From an uncultured Clostridia bacterium (GTDB lineage: Bacteria; Bacillota; Clostridia; TANB77; CAG-508), in assembly GCA_934167175.1 (NCBI GenBank), contig CAKPKF010000002.1, forward strand, positions 1 to 64,000: 64,000 nucleotides of DNA, in the 5' to 3' direction. Position numbers and translations under genes: made by a program. This document shows, piece by piece, positions 8,550 to 17,362 of this stretch; the first letter of the stretch is position 1, and each line of letters begins with the position of its first letter. The notes beneath the pieces are model-generated. The model was not told the origin of the DNA. It searched no databases and saw only the letters and a list, made by a program, of their open reading frames with translations.

Positions 8550-9734
8550 ATGTTTATAAAAATACTGATCAACTATATATTAGGATATGTTAATATTATA
8601 GTAGAAGGGTATTACATAGAAAGATTTATTAATATATGTATAAGTAGAAAAATTTTAATATGGAATTTGAAAAGAGAAAAATCAAGCATTTTAAAAGTAA
8701 ATGTTGGCATAAGAGATTTTAAGAAAATAAGGGAGATAGCAAAAAAAACAAAATGCAGAATAAAAATTCAAAACAAAAAGGGAATACCATTTTTATTAAA
8801 TAAATACAAAAAAAGAAAAGTATTTGCTGTACTTTTAATAGTAACACTGTTTATGATAATTGTGGTTTCAAATTTTGTGTGGAATATTGATGTTATAGGA
8901 GCGGATAAAATACAAAAGGAAGAATTAATTAAAGATTTAAATGAATGTGGATTAGAAATTGGAAAAAAGAAATCGAATATAAATACAAAAGAAATTATAA
9001 ACAATATAAGATTAAAAAGAGAAGATATTGCTTGGATAGGGATAAATTTAAAAGGAACAAATGCAATAGTAGAAGTTGTAGAAGCTAAGAGCAAACCTAA
9101 TATAATAAATGAGGATGAATTGTGTAATATTGTTGCAACAAAAGAAGGAATTATAACGAAAATAAACTCGCAAAATGGTACTTCCCTAGTAAAAATTGGA
9201 GATTTAGTAAAAAAAGGAGATATTCTAATAGGAGGATGGTTGGAAGGCAAATATACAGGAACAAGATATGTCCACGCAAAAGGCGAAGTTGAAGCAAGAG
9301 TATGGTATACAAAAAAACAAATAATAGATCTTAATTATAAAAAAAGAACAAAAACAGGAAATACAGAAACCAAATATTCAGTATCCGTAAATAATTTCCA
9401 AATAAATTTTTATAAAAGACTTCCAAAATACGAAAATTATGATACAATATGTGATAGTAAAAGGTTAAAAATATTTTCAAACTTTTATATACCGATTGAA
9501 CTTAGAAAAACAACATATGAAGAAGTACAAGAAGAGTATGCAATATATGATATAGATGAGGCTAAAAATATTGCTATAGATAATCTTAGTAAAGAATTAG
9601 AAGATGAAATAGAAAATAAAGATAAAATTATAAATAAACAGATTAATTGCAAAGAAGATTATGGAAAAATAGATGTCGAGGTAATATATGAAGTTCTCGA
9701 AAATATAGAAACTAATGAAAAAATAGTTTTTTGA
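8550..9734 (+). CDS. yqfD: Sporulation protein YqfD
   Basis: 394 residues. The N-terminus resembles the family (YVNIIVEGYYIERFINIC), followed by the first domain with VGIRDFKKIREIAKKTKCRIKI. A transmembrane helix lies about residues 89-112, then come a POTRA-like region after it (VWNIDVIGADKI) and a long extracytoplasmic C-terminal domain. Length matches the family (~390-400). It is a mother-cell sporulation protein by homology, in an operon with yqfC. Confidence 0.88.
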   Translation: MFIKILINYILGYVNIIVEGYYIERFINICISRKILIWNLKREKSSILKVNVGIRDFKKIREIAKKTKCRIKIQNKKGIPFLLNKYKKRKVFAVLLIVTLFMIIVVSNFVWNIDVIGADKIQKEELIKDLNECGLEIGKKKSNINTKEIINNIRLKREDIAWIGINLKGTNAIVEVVEAKSKPNIINEDELCNIVATKEGIITKINSQNGTSLVKIGDLVKKGDILIGGWLEGKYTGTRYVHAKGEVEARVWYTKKQIIDLNYKKRTKTGNTETKYSVSVNNFQINFYKRLPKYENYDTICDSKRLKIFSNFYIPIELRKTTYEEVQEEYAIYDIDEAKNIAIDNLSKELEDEIENKDKIINKQINCKEDYGKIDVEVIYEVLENIETNEKIVF

Positions 9735-9748
9735 AAGGATGATGTAAA

Positions 9749-10972
9749 ATGGAAGAAAGAAGCCTTAAAGTGATGGAAGCTGACAAAGCGTTTTTTTCGA
9801 AAATATCTAATACATTGAGCAAAATATTAATACCAACAAGAATAGGTATTAATAGTATGCTTATTTCTGTAAAAAGAAACAATATGTTAAAACATTTTGA
9901 AATGTATGAAGAAGACAAGGAAAATGCTGAAAAACAAGAAACTGCATTAAAAAAATATGAAGAAAGTTTTGCATTGTATCTAGAATCTATAGATAAAAAT
10001 GTTATGGATTCAATATACAAAAAAGTGAAAAACAAAACAGCTAAACCATTTGAAGAACAAGCATTATCACAGTATTATACGATTACAAGGCTAAAAGATA
10101 AACAATATGTAGAATATAAATACAGAAAACAAGAATATTTAATAAACCTAGATTATCAAACAGTTAAATTACATGCAAAAGAAAAAGTAGTTAATAGGTA
10201 TAATAAATTCTATGTATCTAAAATGGATTCTATATATAAAGGAATTTTAAAAAATTATTCAATACAATTAGCAGATAATTTGAATAATAAATATGATAGT
10301 AAAGCATATATATATGATAAGATATTTGAAGTTCTTTCAGATTATATAGAAAATGTATTACCAGTAAAAATGAAATTTGATGAAGAAAATACATATAAAG
10401 AAATTACAGATTCATATGAAGAATTGAAAAAATTCTCTCAAGGAAAGTTAGATGAAAGTGATTATATAGAAAAAAATAAAATTTTGTTGGGAATAAGCAG
10501 ACAATTATTTACTCATAGTTTGCCATTAATAGTTGCAGAACAGTGTTATAATAAATTACTAAATGATGCTAGAGAATTATTAGTAAAAACAGAAAATAAC
10601 AAACAATACAAAGTTTATAAAATGTTAATCGGATTGATAGAAGATTTTAATATAAGACTGTTATCAACTAAAATATATTGGGATAGCTATGAAAAAAGAG
10701 AAAATTATAAAAAATTTTGGGAAACATATAAAGAGATATGTTCTAAAAAAGCACTTGATGCTGAGAAATATATAAAAGATAAAGAAGTATTATTTATAAA
10801 AGAAGAGATAAAGCAACTTAGAGAAAATGAAAAAAATAATAGCAAAATAATACAATTTTATAAAAATAAATTAGTTGAATATGGAATTATGAAACAATTA
10901 AAAAATTCATGTAAAACAGCTAAAAAATATAAAAAGAAGGTTTTAGAAAAAGATGGAGTATGCGGAAATTAA
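9749..10972 (+). CDS. Large helical protein of unknown function
   Basis: 407 residues, 14 bp after yqfD and overlapping the start of ybeY by 20 bp, so it is part of the yqfCD-ybeY-dgkA transcription unit. It is highly charged, mostly helical, and has no signal peptide, transmembrane segment or motif I recognise. In Bacillus this place holds phoH and yqfF, but there is no P-loop or HD motif here, so it is not either. Unknown. Confidence 0.65.
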   Translation: MEERSLKVMEADKAFFSKISNTLSKILIPTRIGINSMLISVKRNNMLKHFEMYEEDKENAEKQETALKKYEESFALYLESIDKNVMDSIYKKVKNKTAKPFEEQALSQYYTITRLKDKQYVEYKYRKQEYLINLDYQTVKLHAKEKVVNRYNKFYVSKMDSIYKGILKNYSIQLADNLNNKYDSKAYIYDKIFEVLSDYIENVLPVKMKFDEENTYKEITDSYEELKKFSQGKLDESDYIEKNKILLGISRQLFTHSLPLIVAEQCYNKLLNDARELLVKTENNKQYKVYKMLIGLIEDFNIRLLSTKIYWDSYEKRENYKKFWETYKEICSKKALDAEKYIKDKEVLFIKEEIKQLRENEKNNSKIIQFYKNKLVEYGIMKQLKNSCKTAKKYKKKVLEKDGVCGN

Positions 10973-11432
10973 TTTTTTAGACATAGAGGAAAAACAAGAA
11001 TATATTGAGATAATAGAAAATGTAATTAAAGAATGTTTTATAGAAGAAAATATGACAAATTCTAATCTATATATAAGTATTACCCTTACAGATCCAAAAA
11101 ATATCAAAGAAATAAATAAAAAATACAGAAATATAGATAAAGAAACAGATGTATTATCTTTTCCAATTTTTGAAAGAGAAGAAATACAAACAAAACTAAA
11201 AAATAATGATAATCAAGTAAAAGATGTATTAGGAGATATAATAATTTCAATACCAAAAGTAGAAGAGCAAGCTAAAGAATATGAACATTCTTTTAAAAGA
11301 GAATTATCATATATGGTAGTACATGGTTTTTATCATTTAATGGGATATGATCATATAGAAGAAAAAGATAAAATAGAGATGAGACCAAAAGAAGAAAAAA
11401 TATTGCAAAACTTAAAAATTGGAAGAAATTAA
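10953..11432 (+). CDS. ybeY: Endoribonuclease YbeY (rRNA maturation factor)
   Basis: Zinc-dependent single-strand endoribonuclease for 16S rRNA 3' maturation and 70S quality control. 159 residues. The family motif is complete: TDVLSFP in the middle and the zinc triad HGFYHLMGYDH (H-x3-H-x5-H) near the C-terminus. The start ATG 10953 overlaps the previous gene. The CGG string at 10963-10965 is out of frame in both overlapping genes and needs no shift. The order ybeY-dgkA-era-recO is the conserved Firmicutes order. Confidence 0.92.
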   Translation: MEYAEINFLDIEEKQEYIEIIENVIKECFIEENMTNSNLYISITLTDPKNIKEINKKYRNIDKETDVLSFPIFEREEIQTKLKNNDNQVKDVLGDIIISIPKVEEQAKEYEHSFKRELSYMVVHGFYHLMGYDHIEEKDKIEMRPKEEKILQNLKIGRN

Positions 11433-11486
11433 TATATTCTAATCAGAGTTGATTCCTAAAACTATCACAATGATAAGGAGCTTTAT

Positions 11487-12231
11487 ATGAAACAAGAAAA
11501 AGAAAAACTCGGGAATAGGAATTTTTTAGATGCTTGGAAAAACGCTATAAATGGAATAATATATGCAACAACTACTCAAAGTAATGTAAAAAAACAATTA
11601 GTTATAGCAGTAGTGGTTATGATAATAAGCTTGTTTTTTAAGTTATCTAAAGCAGAATTCTTAATATTAATATTTGCTGTAGTATTAATTATATTTGCAG
11701 AAATGCTTAATACAGCAATAGAAACAGTTGTTGATTTATACATAGATGTATACCACCCAAAAGCAAAAGTGGCAAAAGATGTTGGTGCAGGAGCGGTAGT
11801 TATAGCTGCTGTTAATGCAGTTATTGTAGGTTATTTCCTGTTTTTTGACAAAATAAGTGCTACACGGAATGAGTGTTTTGGAGACAGTAACTAATTCACC
11901 GGTGCATTTGGCTTTTGCAACAATAGTGCTTACAGTAATAGTGATAGTAACACTTAAGGCAGCCAGTACGACCAATAAACACAAATTAATAAAAAACAAT
12001 TTTATGCCAAGTGGGCAAACAGCAATAGCAGGAGCAGCAACAACCATAGTATGGCTGATAAATAAAAATATAATAGTGCTTACTTTGACATTAGTTCTTG
12101 CTATATTAGTAGGAGAAAGTAGAGTTGAAAGTAAGGAGAGAACTCTATCAGAAGTAATAGTCGGTGCGATAGTTGGAGTGTTGATGGTCGTTATAATATA
12201 CGGTTTAGTATTATTCGCTACAAAAATCTAA
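11487..12231 (+). CDS. dgkA: DgkA-type kinase fused to PAP2-like domain (CGG +1 shift)
   Basis: The N-terminal half is a DgkA-type undecaprenol/diacylglycerol kinase (NAINGI, then the signature EMLNTAIETVVD near residue 75) with three helices. The C-terminal half is a PAP2-superfamily membrane domain (FMPSGQTAIAGA, then GESRVESKERTLSEVIVGA). They join only if CGGA at 11865-11868 gives Gly127, making 247 residues. DgkA-PAP2 fusions occur in Firmicutes. The PAP2 histidines are absent (PSGQ instead of PSGH; no His in motif 3), so that half may not be a phosphatase. The likely role is lipid-carrier recycling. Confidence 0.82.
11865..11868 (+). other. In-frame CGGA recoding site, dgkA-PAP2
   Basis: Context ACA-CGG-A. 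Unshifted reading gives nine more residues and a stop at 11892-11894, losing the whole PAP2 half. Confidence 0.85.
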
Positions 12232-12246
12232 AGAAGGAGAAATAAT

Positions 12247-13308
12247 ATGTTGAAAAATAAAAAGGGCTTAGTTATTTTAATAGTTATTTTAATTATATGT
12301 ATAATAGTAGCAGGAGTTTTATTGGGACTAAAAATGATTAAAGATAAAAATAGCAATAATCAAGATGGAGAAGAAGTAATTTCACTTGGAAAAGAGAAGG
12401 TAGAAGAAAAAAAGGAACCAAAAATAAATATATTTTCTGGAGATGACAGGCCAATAGCTGTCATGATTGATAATCACAAAGGAGCATGGCCACAAGCAGG
12501 ATTAAATAAAGCATATATGGTATACGAAATAATTGTAGAAGGCGGTGAAACTAGACTTATGGCACTATTTAAAGGTGAAGATCTTGAGAAAATAGGGCCA
12601 ATAAGAAGTTCAAGACATTACTTTTTAGATTATGCATTAGAAAATGATGCAATATATGTGCATTATGGATGGAGTCCAAAGGCAGAAAATGATATATCAA
12701 AGTTAAAAGTTAATAATATAAATGGAATAACTGAATTGTCAGGAAAAGATGGATTCTGGAGAGTAAAAGATAAAGCAAGACCACATAATGCAGTTACTAG
12801 TACAAAAAACATATTAAATATGGCAACTAAAAAAGGATATAAAACAACTTCAGAAGAAAAAAGCGTTTTAAATTATGTTGAAGATGAAGTAGAATTGGAA
12901 TCAGATATAACAGCTAATACTGTAAAAATTCCATATTCAACATTACATTCAGTTGAATATAAATATAATAAAGAGAAAAAAGTTTATGAAAGATATGCAA
13001 GAGGAGAGAGACAAAAGGATTGGGATAGCAAAGATGGAATAGATACAAAAAATATAATTGTTACATTTGCAAAAAATACGGAATTAAAAGATGGAGAAAA
13101 TAAAGATAGGCAAGACTTAGAAGATGTTGGAGTATTGAATGGGTATTATATAACAAATGGAAAAGCAATTAAAATCAAATGTGAGAAATTATCTAGAACA
13201 GCAAAAACAGTATATAAAGATTTAGCAGGAGAAGTAATAGATGTTAACGATGGTAATACATTTGTGCAAATTTGTCCAATAGATTCAAAAGTTACATTTG
13301 AAGAATAA
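12247..13308 (+). CDS. DUF3048 (YerB-like) membrane-anchored protein
   Basis: 353 residues with an N-terminal membrane anchor (about 7-30), a short charged linker, then the two DUF3048 halves: RPIAVMIDNHKGAWPQAGLNKAYMVYE and EGGETRLMALF at about 75-115, and RSSRHYFLDYALENDAIYVHYGWSP following. Family members such as YerB are exported and of unknown function. RBS GAAGGAG. It lies between dgkA and era and may be cotranscribed, though era also has its own candidate promoter. Confidence 0.85.
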   Translation: MLKNKKGLVILIVILIICIIVAGVLLGLKMIKDKNSNNQDGEEVISLGKEKVEEKKEPKINIFSGDDRPIAVMIDNHKGAWPQAGLNKAYMVYEIIVEGGETRLMALFKGEDLEKIGPIRSSRHYFLDYALENDAIYVHYGWSPKAENDISKLKVNNINGITELSGKDGFWRVKDKARPHNAVTSTKNILNMATKKGYKTTSEEKSVLNYVEDEVELESDITANTVKIPYSTLHSVEYKYNKEKKVYERYARGERQKDWDSKDGIDTKNIIVTFAKNTELKDGENKDRQDLEDVGVLNGYYITNGKAIKIKCEKLSRTAKTVYKDLAGEVIDVNDGNTFVQICPIDSKVTFEE

Positions 13309-13331
13309 AAAAATAATGTAAGTTACTGATT

Positions 13332-13364
13332 TTGACAAAAAAATTAAAAGAAATAGTATATAAT
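13332..13364 (+). promoter_or_regulatory. Candidate promoter upstream of era
   Basis: TTGACA at 13332 and TATAAT at 13359 (21 bp apart) or TATATA at 13357 (19 bp). The boxes are good but the spacing is long, so this is tentative. The same region is an in-frame extension of era that I do not treat as coding. Confidence 0.4.
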
Positions 13365-13385
13365 AAACAAAGAAAGAAGAGGCAT

Positions 13386-14291
13386 ATGAATAAAGAAAAA
13401 TTCAAATCAGGGTTTGTAGCAATTCTTGGAAGAACAAATGTGGGAAAGTCAACATTAATAAATTCATTAGTGGGGGAAAAAGTAGCAATCATGACTAACA
13501 AACCACAAACTACTAGAACAGCAATAAGAGCAATTGTGAATAGAAAAAATAGTCAAATAATTTTCATAGATACTCCAGGAATTCACAAGCCCAAAAGCAA
13601 ATTAAGTGAAACCATGATAGATACTGCATTTGGAATTACAGATGATGTAGATGTTATTTTGTTCTTAATCGAAGCAACAAGTGAGGAAATAGGCAGAGGA
13701 GATAGAAAAATACTAGAAAAAATAAAAGATAAAAAGCAAAGTAAAATTTTAATTATAAATAAAATCGACCTAGTAAAAAAAGAAAAATTATTGAATTTAA
13801 TAGATTTATATAGAAAAGAGTGTGACTTCAAAGCTGTTATTCCTATATCTGCATTAAAAGAAAAAAATACTCAAGTAGTATTAGAAGAGATAGAAAAATT
13901 ACTACCAGAAGGGCCAGCGTATTATGATGTAGAAGAATATACAGACCAAACAATGAGGCAAATAGTAGAAGAAACAATAAGAGAAAAAGCATTAAAATTA
14001 CTAGATGATGAAGTCCCACATGGAATATACATAGAAGTAGAGAAAATGAAATTAAAAAAGACAAAAAATGGAGACGAAATATATGACATAGAAGCAACTA
14101 TATATTGTTTAAGAGATTCGCACAAAGGCATAATAATAGGGAAAAACGGTGAAAGATTAAAAAAAATAGGAACATATGCAAGACAAGATATGGAAAAAAT
14201 ACTAGGAACAAAAGTAAATTTGAAAACTTGGGTTAAAGTTAGAAAAGACTGGTTAGATAATGAAAAATTTGTTAATAAATTTAAATTATAA
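13386..14291 (+). CDS. era: GTPase Era
   Basis: Ras-like GTPase that binds the 16S rRNA 3' end in 30S assembly. 301 residues. The G1 loop is GRTNVGKST, G3 is DTPGIH, G4 is NKID and G5 is SALK, followed by the KH domain with GKNGERLKKIG. ATG 13386 follows AGAAGAGG and gives the usual N-terminus (KSGFVAILGR); an upstream TTG in frame is not used. yqzL and recO follow, as in other Firmicutes. Confidence 0.95.
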   Translation: MNKEKFKSGFVAILGRTNVGKSTLINSLVGEKVAIMTNKPQTTRTAIRAIVNRKNSQIIFIDTPGIHKPKSKLSETMIDTAFGITDDVDVILFLIEATSEEIGRGDRKILEKIKDKKQSKILIINKIDLVKKEKLLNLIDLYRKECDFKAVIPISALKEKNTQVVLEEIEKLLPEGPAYYDVEEYTDQTMRQIVEETIREKALKLLDDEVPHGIYIEVEKMKLKKTKNGDEIYDIEATIYCLRDSHKGIIIGKNGERLKKIGTYARQDMEKILGTKVNLKTWVKVRKDWLDNEKFVNKFKL

Positions 14292-14402
14292 GTTGCAAAA
14301 TGAATAAAATAGTAAAAAGTACACATGATAAACTTAAAAGTAATAAAGTATAATTAAGTAATAATTAATTATTTATTCTTTTAAAATTAGGGAGATGATT
14401 TT

Positions 14403-14570
14403 ATGATTAAACAAATGGCTTGGAATACTTTTAAAAAAACAGGAAATATAAATACATTCATGGAATTTGCAAAAGTAAAAAATATAGAAGAAAACATAAA
14501 GGTGAATAAAGATGGGGACAATAAAGACAAAGGGAATAGTGATATTGGAAAGCAATATGGGAGATTTTGA
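14403..14570 (+). CDS. yqzL: YqzL-like small protein
   Basis: 55 residues. The N-terminus MAWNTFKKTGNINTFMEF matches the YqzL pattern (W-x-x-F-x-x-T-G-x-I). It lies between era and recO, its conserved position in Bacillus and relatives. GGGAGATG is the ribosome site. The last 59 bp overlap the start of recO in another frame. Function unknown. Confidence 0.8.
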   Translation: MIKQMAWNTFKKTGNINTFMEFAKVKNIEENIKVNKDGDNKDKGNSDIGKQYGRF

Positions 14571-15229
14571 TAAAATGCTTACAATGTTAACGCCAGGATT
14601 ACGGTAAAATTGGGTGCGTAGCTAAAGGAGCCAGAAGACCAAGGAGTCTGCTATTAGCTGGTTCCCAATTTTTATGTTTCGGAGATTATATGATTTATAA
14701 AGGAAACAATACATATAGATTGAATTCCTGTGAAACGATAGAAATGTTTTACAATCTACGAGTAGACTTAGAAAAATTGAATTATGCATCTTACATAACC
14801 AAAATAATACTAGATGTAACAGAAGAAAACCAAAATTCGTATAAAATATTACAACTTTTTTTAAATACACTTTATACAATATCTGAAACAGATAAAAATA
14901 TAGATTTAATTATAGCTATATTTAAAATAAGATTAATATGCATACTAGGATATACTCCAAACATTAGTCAATGTGTTGAATGTGGAGAAAAAGATGAACT
15001 TATGTATTTTAGTTTTAGAGATAATGGCTTTAAATGTGGAATATGTGCAAAACAAGATACAAGTGTATTTCAGATATCTGAAGTTACAAAGGATGCAATA
15101 AAATATATAGTTTTATCGCCAGCAAAAAAACTGTTTTCGTTTAATATACCTGAATATGCAATAAAGGAATTAGAAATAGTTGCTAAGATATATTTTAATG
15201 AAAAGTTAGAAAAAGATTATAAAATGTAG
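14512..15229 (+). CDS. recO: DNA repair protein RecO (CGG +1 shift)
   Basis: Recombination mediator loading RecA with RecF/RecR. Residues 1-30 come from 14512 (MGTIKTKGIVILESNMGDFDKML, the RecO OB-fold start), the rest from the next frame (KIGCVAKGARRPRS, then the zinc-binding region CVECGE and CGIC). Joining needs CGGT at 14602-14605 read as Gly31; the very next unshifted codon is TAA. The resulting 238 residues match the family's ~240-250. It overlaps yqzL. An essential-type repair gene interrupted at codon 31 in otherwise perfect condition is strong evidence for recoding or an artefact rather than decay. Confidence 0.88.
14602..14605 (+). other. In-frame CGGT recoding site, recO
   Basis: Context TTA-CGG-TAA: a stop follows CGG immediately in the zero frame. 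The +1 frame reads GGT and continues for 208 codons in total. Confidence 0.85.
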
Positions 15230-15240
15230 AAGTATAGGTA

Positions 15241-15269
15241 TTGCAAAAAAAATAAAATAAATATATAAT
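15241..15269 (+). promoter_or_regulatory. Promoter of hpf
   Basis: TTGCAA, 17 bp, TATAAT, 47 bp upstream of hpf. Confidence 0.65.
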
Positions 15270-15315
15270 GCATATGCTATAAAAAATAAAAATATAATAA
15301 GGAGGACAAAATAGT

Positions 15316-15849
15316 ATGAATATTAAAATTATGGGTAAAGAACTAAAGGCAACAGATGCAATAAAAGATTATACAGAAAAAAAATTAGATAGACTTGTAA
15401 AATACTTTGGTGATGAATTTGATGCCACAGTTACAATAAGAACAGAGAGAAATGAACAAATTGCAGAAATGCATGTTAATGCAAATGGAGGTATATATAG
15501 AGCAGAAACTGCAACAAAAGATTTATATGCTTCAATAGATAAAAATATAGATATATTAGAAGGCCAAATTAGAAAAATGAAAACAAAAAAAGAAAAACAA
15601 AACAAAGATGCTTCAATTAAACAAAAAGATGCATTAGATATTGGAGCAAAAAAATATGAGGTGTCAGATGAAATAATAAAAACATTATATTATGAAGCAA
15701 AACCAATGACACCAGAAGATGCAAAATTAAAATTGCAAGAAAGACCAGAAAATAAATTCTATACATTTATAAATGTAGAAACAAGTAAAGTAAATGTTAT
15801 TTACAAATTAAAAGATGGAAAAAATTATGGTATAGTAGAACCAGAATAA
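15316..15849 (+). CDS. hpf: Ribosome hibernation promoting factor, long form
   Basis: 177 residues. The N-terminal S30AE domain (about 1-97: GKELKATDAIKDYTEKKLDRL, then NANGGIYRAE and DLYASIDKNID) binds the 30S decoding region. A charged linker is followed by the C-terminal dimerisation domain (about 120-175: KPMTPEDAKLKLQ, FYTFINVET, YGIVEPE). Long HPF makes 100S ribosome dimers in stationary phase. It has AAGGAGG, its own promoter and a terminator, so it is monocistronic. Confidence 0.93.
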   Translation: MNIKIMGKELKATDAIKDYTEKKLDRLVKYFGDEFDATVTIRTERNEQIAEMHVNANGGIYRAETATKDLYASIDKNIDILEGQIRKMKTKKEKQNKDASIKQKDALDIGAKKYEVSDEIIKTLYYEAKPMTPEDAKLKLQERPENKFYTFINVETSKVNVIYKLKDGKNYGIVEPE

Positions 15850-15865
15850 AAAAATCAAATAAAAA

Positions 15866-15889
15866 AACGCGATTTAATCGCGTTTTTTT
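15866..15889 (+). terminator. Terminator of hpf
   Basis: AACGCGAT-TTA-ATCGCGTT stem followed by a T run. Confidence 0.85.
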
Positions 15890-15961
15890 ATTGTATAGAG
15901 AAAATTAAAAAATTTTCATATACAACAAAGTTTAAATTTTTAATTGTGCATTTTGCAGTAA

Positions 15962-16168
15962 CTATTTACCTATCATTTGGTTTTCAGCTTGTTGTATCAT
16001 TTTCTTAACCATGTTACCACCGATTTTACCAGCATCTTTTGAAGATATATCTCCATTATAACCGTTTTTTAAATTTACACCAACTTCACTAGCTACTTCG
16101 TATTTGAATCTATCTAAAGCGTCCATAGCTTCTGGAACTAACTTTTTGTTATTGTTTGTGTTTGCCAT
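15962..16168 (-). CDS. Alpha/beta-type small acid-soluble spore protein
   Basis: 68 residues from ATG 16168, which is preceded by AGGAGGTGAA (the GTG at 16177 lies inside the Shine-Dalgarno). It has the two family signatures: KYEVASEVGVNL (around the germination protease site) and DISSKDAGKIGGNMVKKMI. These proteins coat spore DNA in the A-like form and protect it from UV and heat. Its presence shows the organism sporulates. Monocistronic. Confidence 0.95.
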   Translation of the reverse strand: MANTNNNKKLVPEAMDALDRFKYEVASEVGVNLKNGYNGDISSKDAGKIGGNMVKKMIQQAENQMIGK

Positions 16169-16214
16169 TCTATTCACCTCCTGGTTTGTAGATTAATATT
16201 GCTTTTAGAAAAAC

Positions 16215-16243
16215 TAATATGTTTTTCAATATATATAATGTGC
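16215..16243 (-). promoter_or_regulatory. Possible forespore (sigma-G type) promoter of the SASP gene
   Basis: Minus strand CATATTA (16221-16215) fits the sigma-F/G -10 form CATnnTA; GCACA 17 bp upstream is only a weak -35. Confidence 0.3.
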
Positions 16244-16294
16244 AAAAAATAAAAAAATAAACTAGAAAAATTTGTAAATTTTAAAAATAAAATG

Positions 16295-16323
16295 TTGAAA
16301 ATAAATACAAATAAATATATAAT
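16295..16323 (+). promoter_or_regulatory. Promoter of the Cof-type phosphatase
   Basis: TTGAAA, 17 bp, TATAAT, 27 bp before the ATG. Confidence 0.65.
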
Positions 16324-16350
16324 GATGCAAATAGAAATTGAGGTGGATAA

Positions 16351-17226
16351 ATGTATAAATTAATAGCGATAGATTTGGATGGTACTTTATTAAATTCTTA
16401 TGGTGAAGTATCAGAAGAAAATGCAAACGCAATAAAAAAAGCAATAGAAAATGGAATTGAAGTTGTATTAGCTTCAGGAAGAGTGTATAGTTCAGTTAAG
16501 AATATTGCTAAAGAAATAGGTGCTGAAAATTATATTATTTCAGGAAATGGAAGTTTAGTATATGATATGAAAAAAGATGAGATAATATATGATCAATTTA
16601 TGGATAAAAAGAAAGTGTTAGATATAATAAGAATTTGTGATGAAAATAGTATATATTATAATATATATACCGAAGACACAATAATAGCTAAGTCAATAAA
16701 TTACAATGTTTTATTTTATCAAAGCGAAAATAGTAAAAAATCTGAAAGTAAAAAAACAAAAATAAATATAGTTGAAAATATTTATAAATATGTAGAAGAA
16801 TCTCCAAATATAAAAATATTAAAAATAACTGTATGTGATAGTGACAAAATAATTTTTTCTGGAATAGTAAGAAAAATAAAGACAATATCAAAAGTAAATG
16901 TTTTAGATATATCACATATGTCTAGGAAAATAATAAAGCACGGAACAGAAGACGTAAAAGTAGAATATTATTACACAGAAGTTTCAAATGAAAATGTAGA
17001 TAAATGGACAGCTATAAAATTTTTAACTAATAAATTAGAGATAGATGAAAATGAAGTTGTTGCAATAGGAGACAATGCTAATGATAAACAAATGGTAATG
17101 AATGCAGGGCTAGGAATAGCAATGGGGAATAGTATGCTAGATATACAAAAAATAGGAGATTATAAAGTTGCAGATAACAACTCTGATGGAGTTGCAGAAG
17201 CAATAAATAAATATATATTATCGTAA
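16351..17226 (+). CDS. Cof-type HAD family phosphatase
   Basis: 291 residues, cytoplasmic. HAD motif I is DLDGTLLN (residues 8-15), motif II is ASGR (about 41-44), and motif IV is GDNANDKQMV near residue 235, followed by GIAMGNS. The C2 cap between motifs II and III marks the Cof/YidA class, which dephosphorylates sugar phosphates, flavin or pyridoxal phosphates. The particular substrate cannot be told. RBS GAGGTGG. Single gene. Confidence 0.9.
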   Translation: MYKLIAIDLDGTLLNSYGEVSEENANAIKKAIENGIEVVLASGRVYSSVKNIAKEIGAENYIISGNGSLVYDMKKDEIIYDQFMDKKKVLDIIRICDENSIYYNIYTEDTIIAKSINYNVLFYQSENSKKSESKKTKINIVENIYKYVEESPNIKILKITVCDSDKIIFSGIVRKIKTISKVNVLDISHMSRKIIKHGTEDVKVEYYYTEVSNENVDKWTAIKFLTNKLEIDENEVVAIGDNANDKQMVMNAGLGIAMGNSMLDIQKIGDYKVADNNSDGVAEAINKYILS

Positions 17227-17280
17227 TATTACAATTATATTACAAAAAAAATAATTTTATATTACAAAAAAAGAAAAATA

Positions 17281-17309
17281 TTGTTTTAAATAGTGCGATG
17301 AGTTATAAT
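17281..17309 (+). promoter_or_regulatory. Promoter of the Tad-like pilus operon
   Basis: TTGTTT, 17 bp, TATAAT, 53 bp upstream of cpaB. The genes that follow to 28927 are tightly spaced, consistent with one long transcript. Confidence 0.65.
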
Positions 17310-17362
17310 TGTATTAAATAGTGATATTTGTAATATATTCGAAAATTAAGGAGGAAATTGGT

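Noticed and set aside
10963..10965. CGG near the start of ybeY as a further recoding site
   Set aside because: The triplet is out of frame in both the upstream gene (TGC-GGA) and ybeY (GCG-GAA), and neither reading frame is broken, so no shift is needed.
13332..13385. N-terminal extension of Era from TTG 13332
   Set aside because: The extension is not conserved, overlaps promoter-like boxes, and ATG 13386 has a good ribosome site and the normal Era start.
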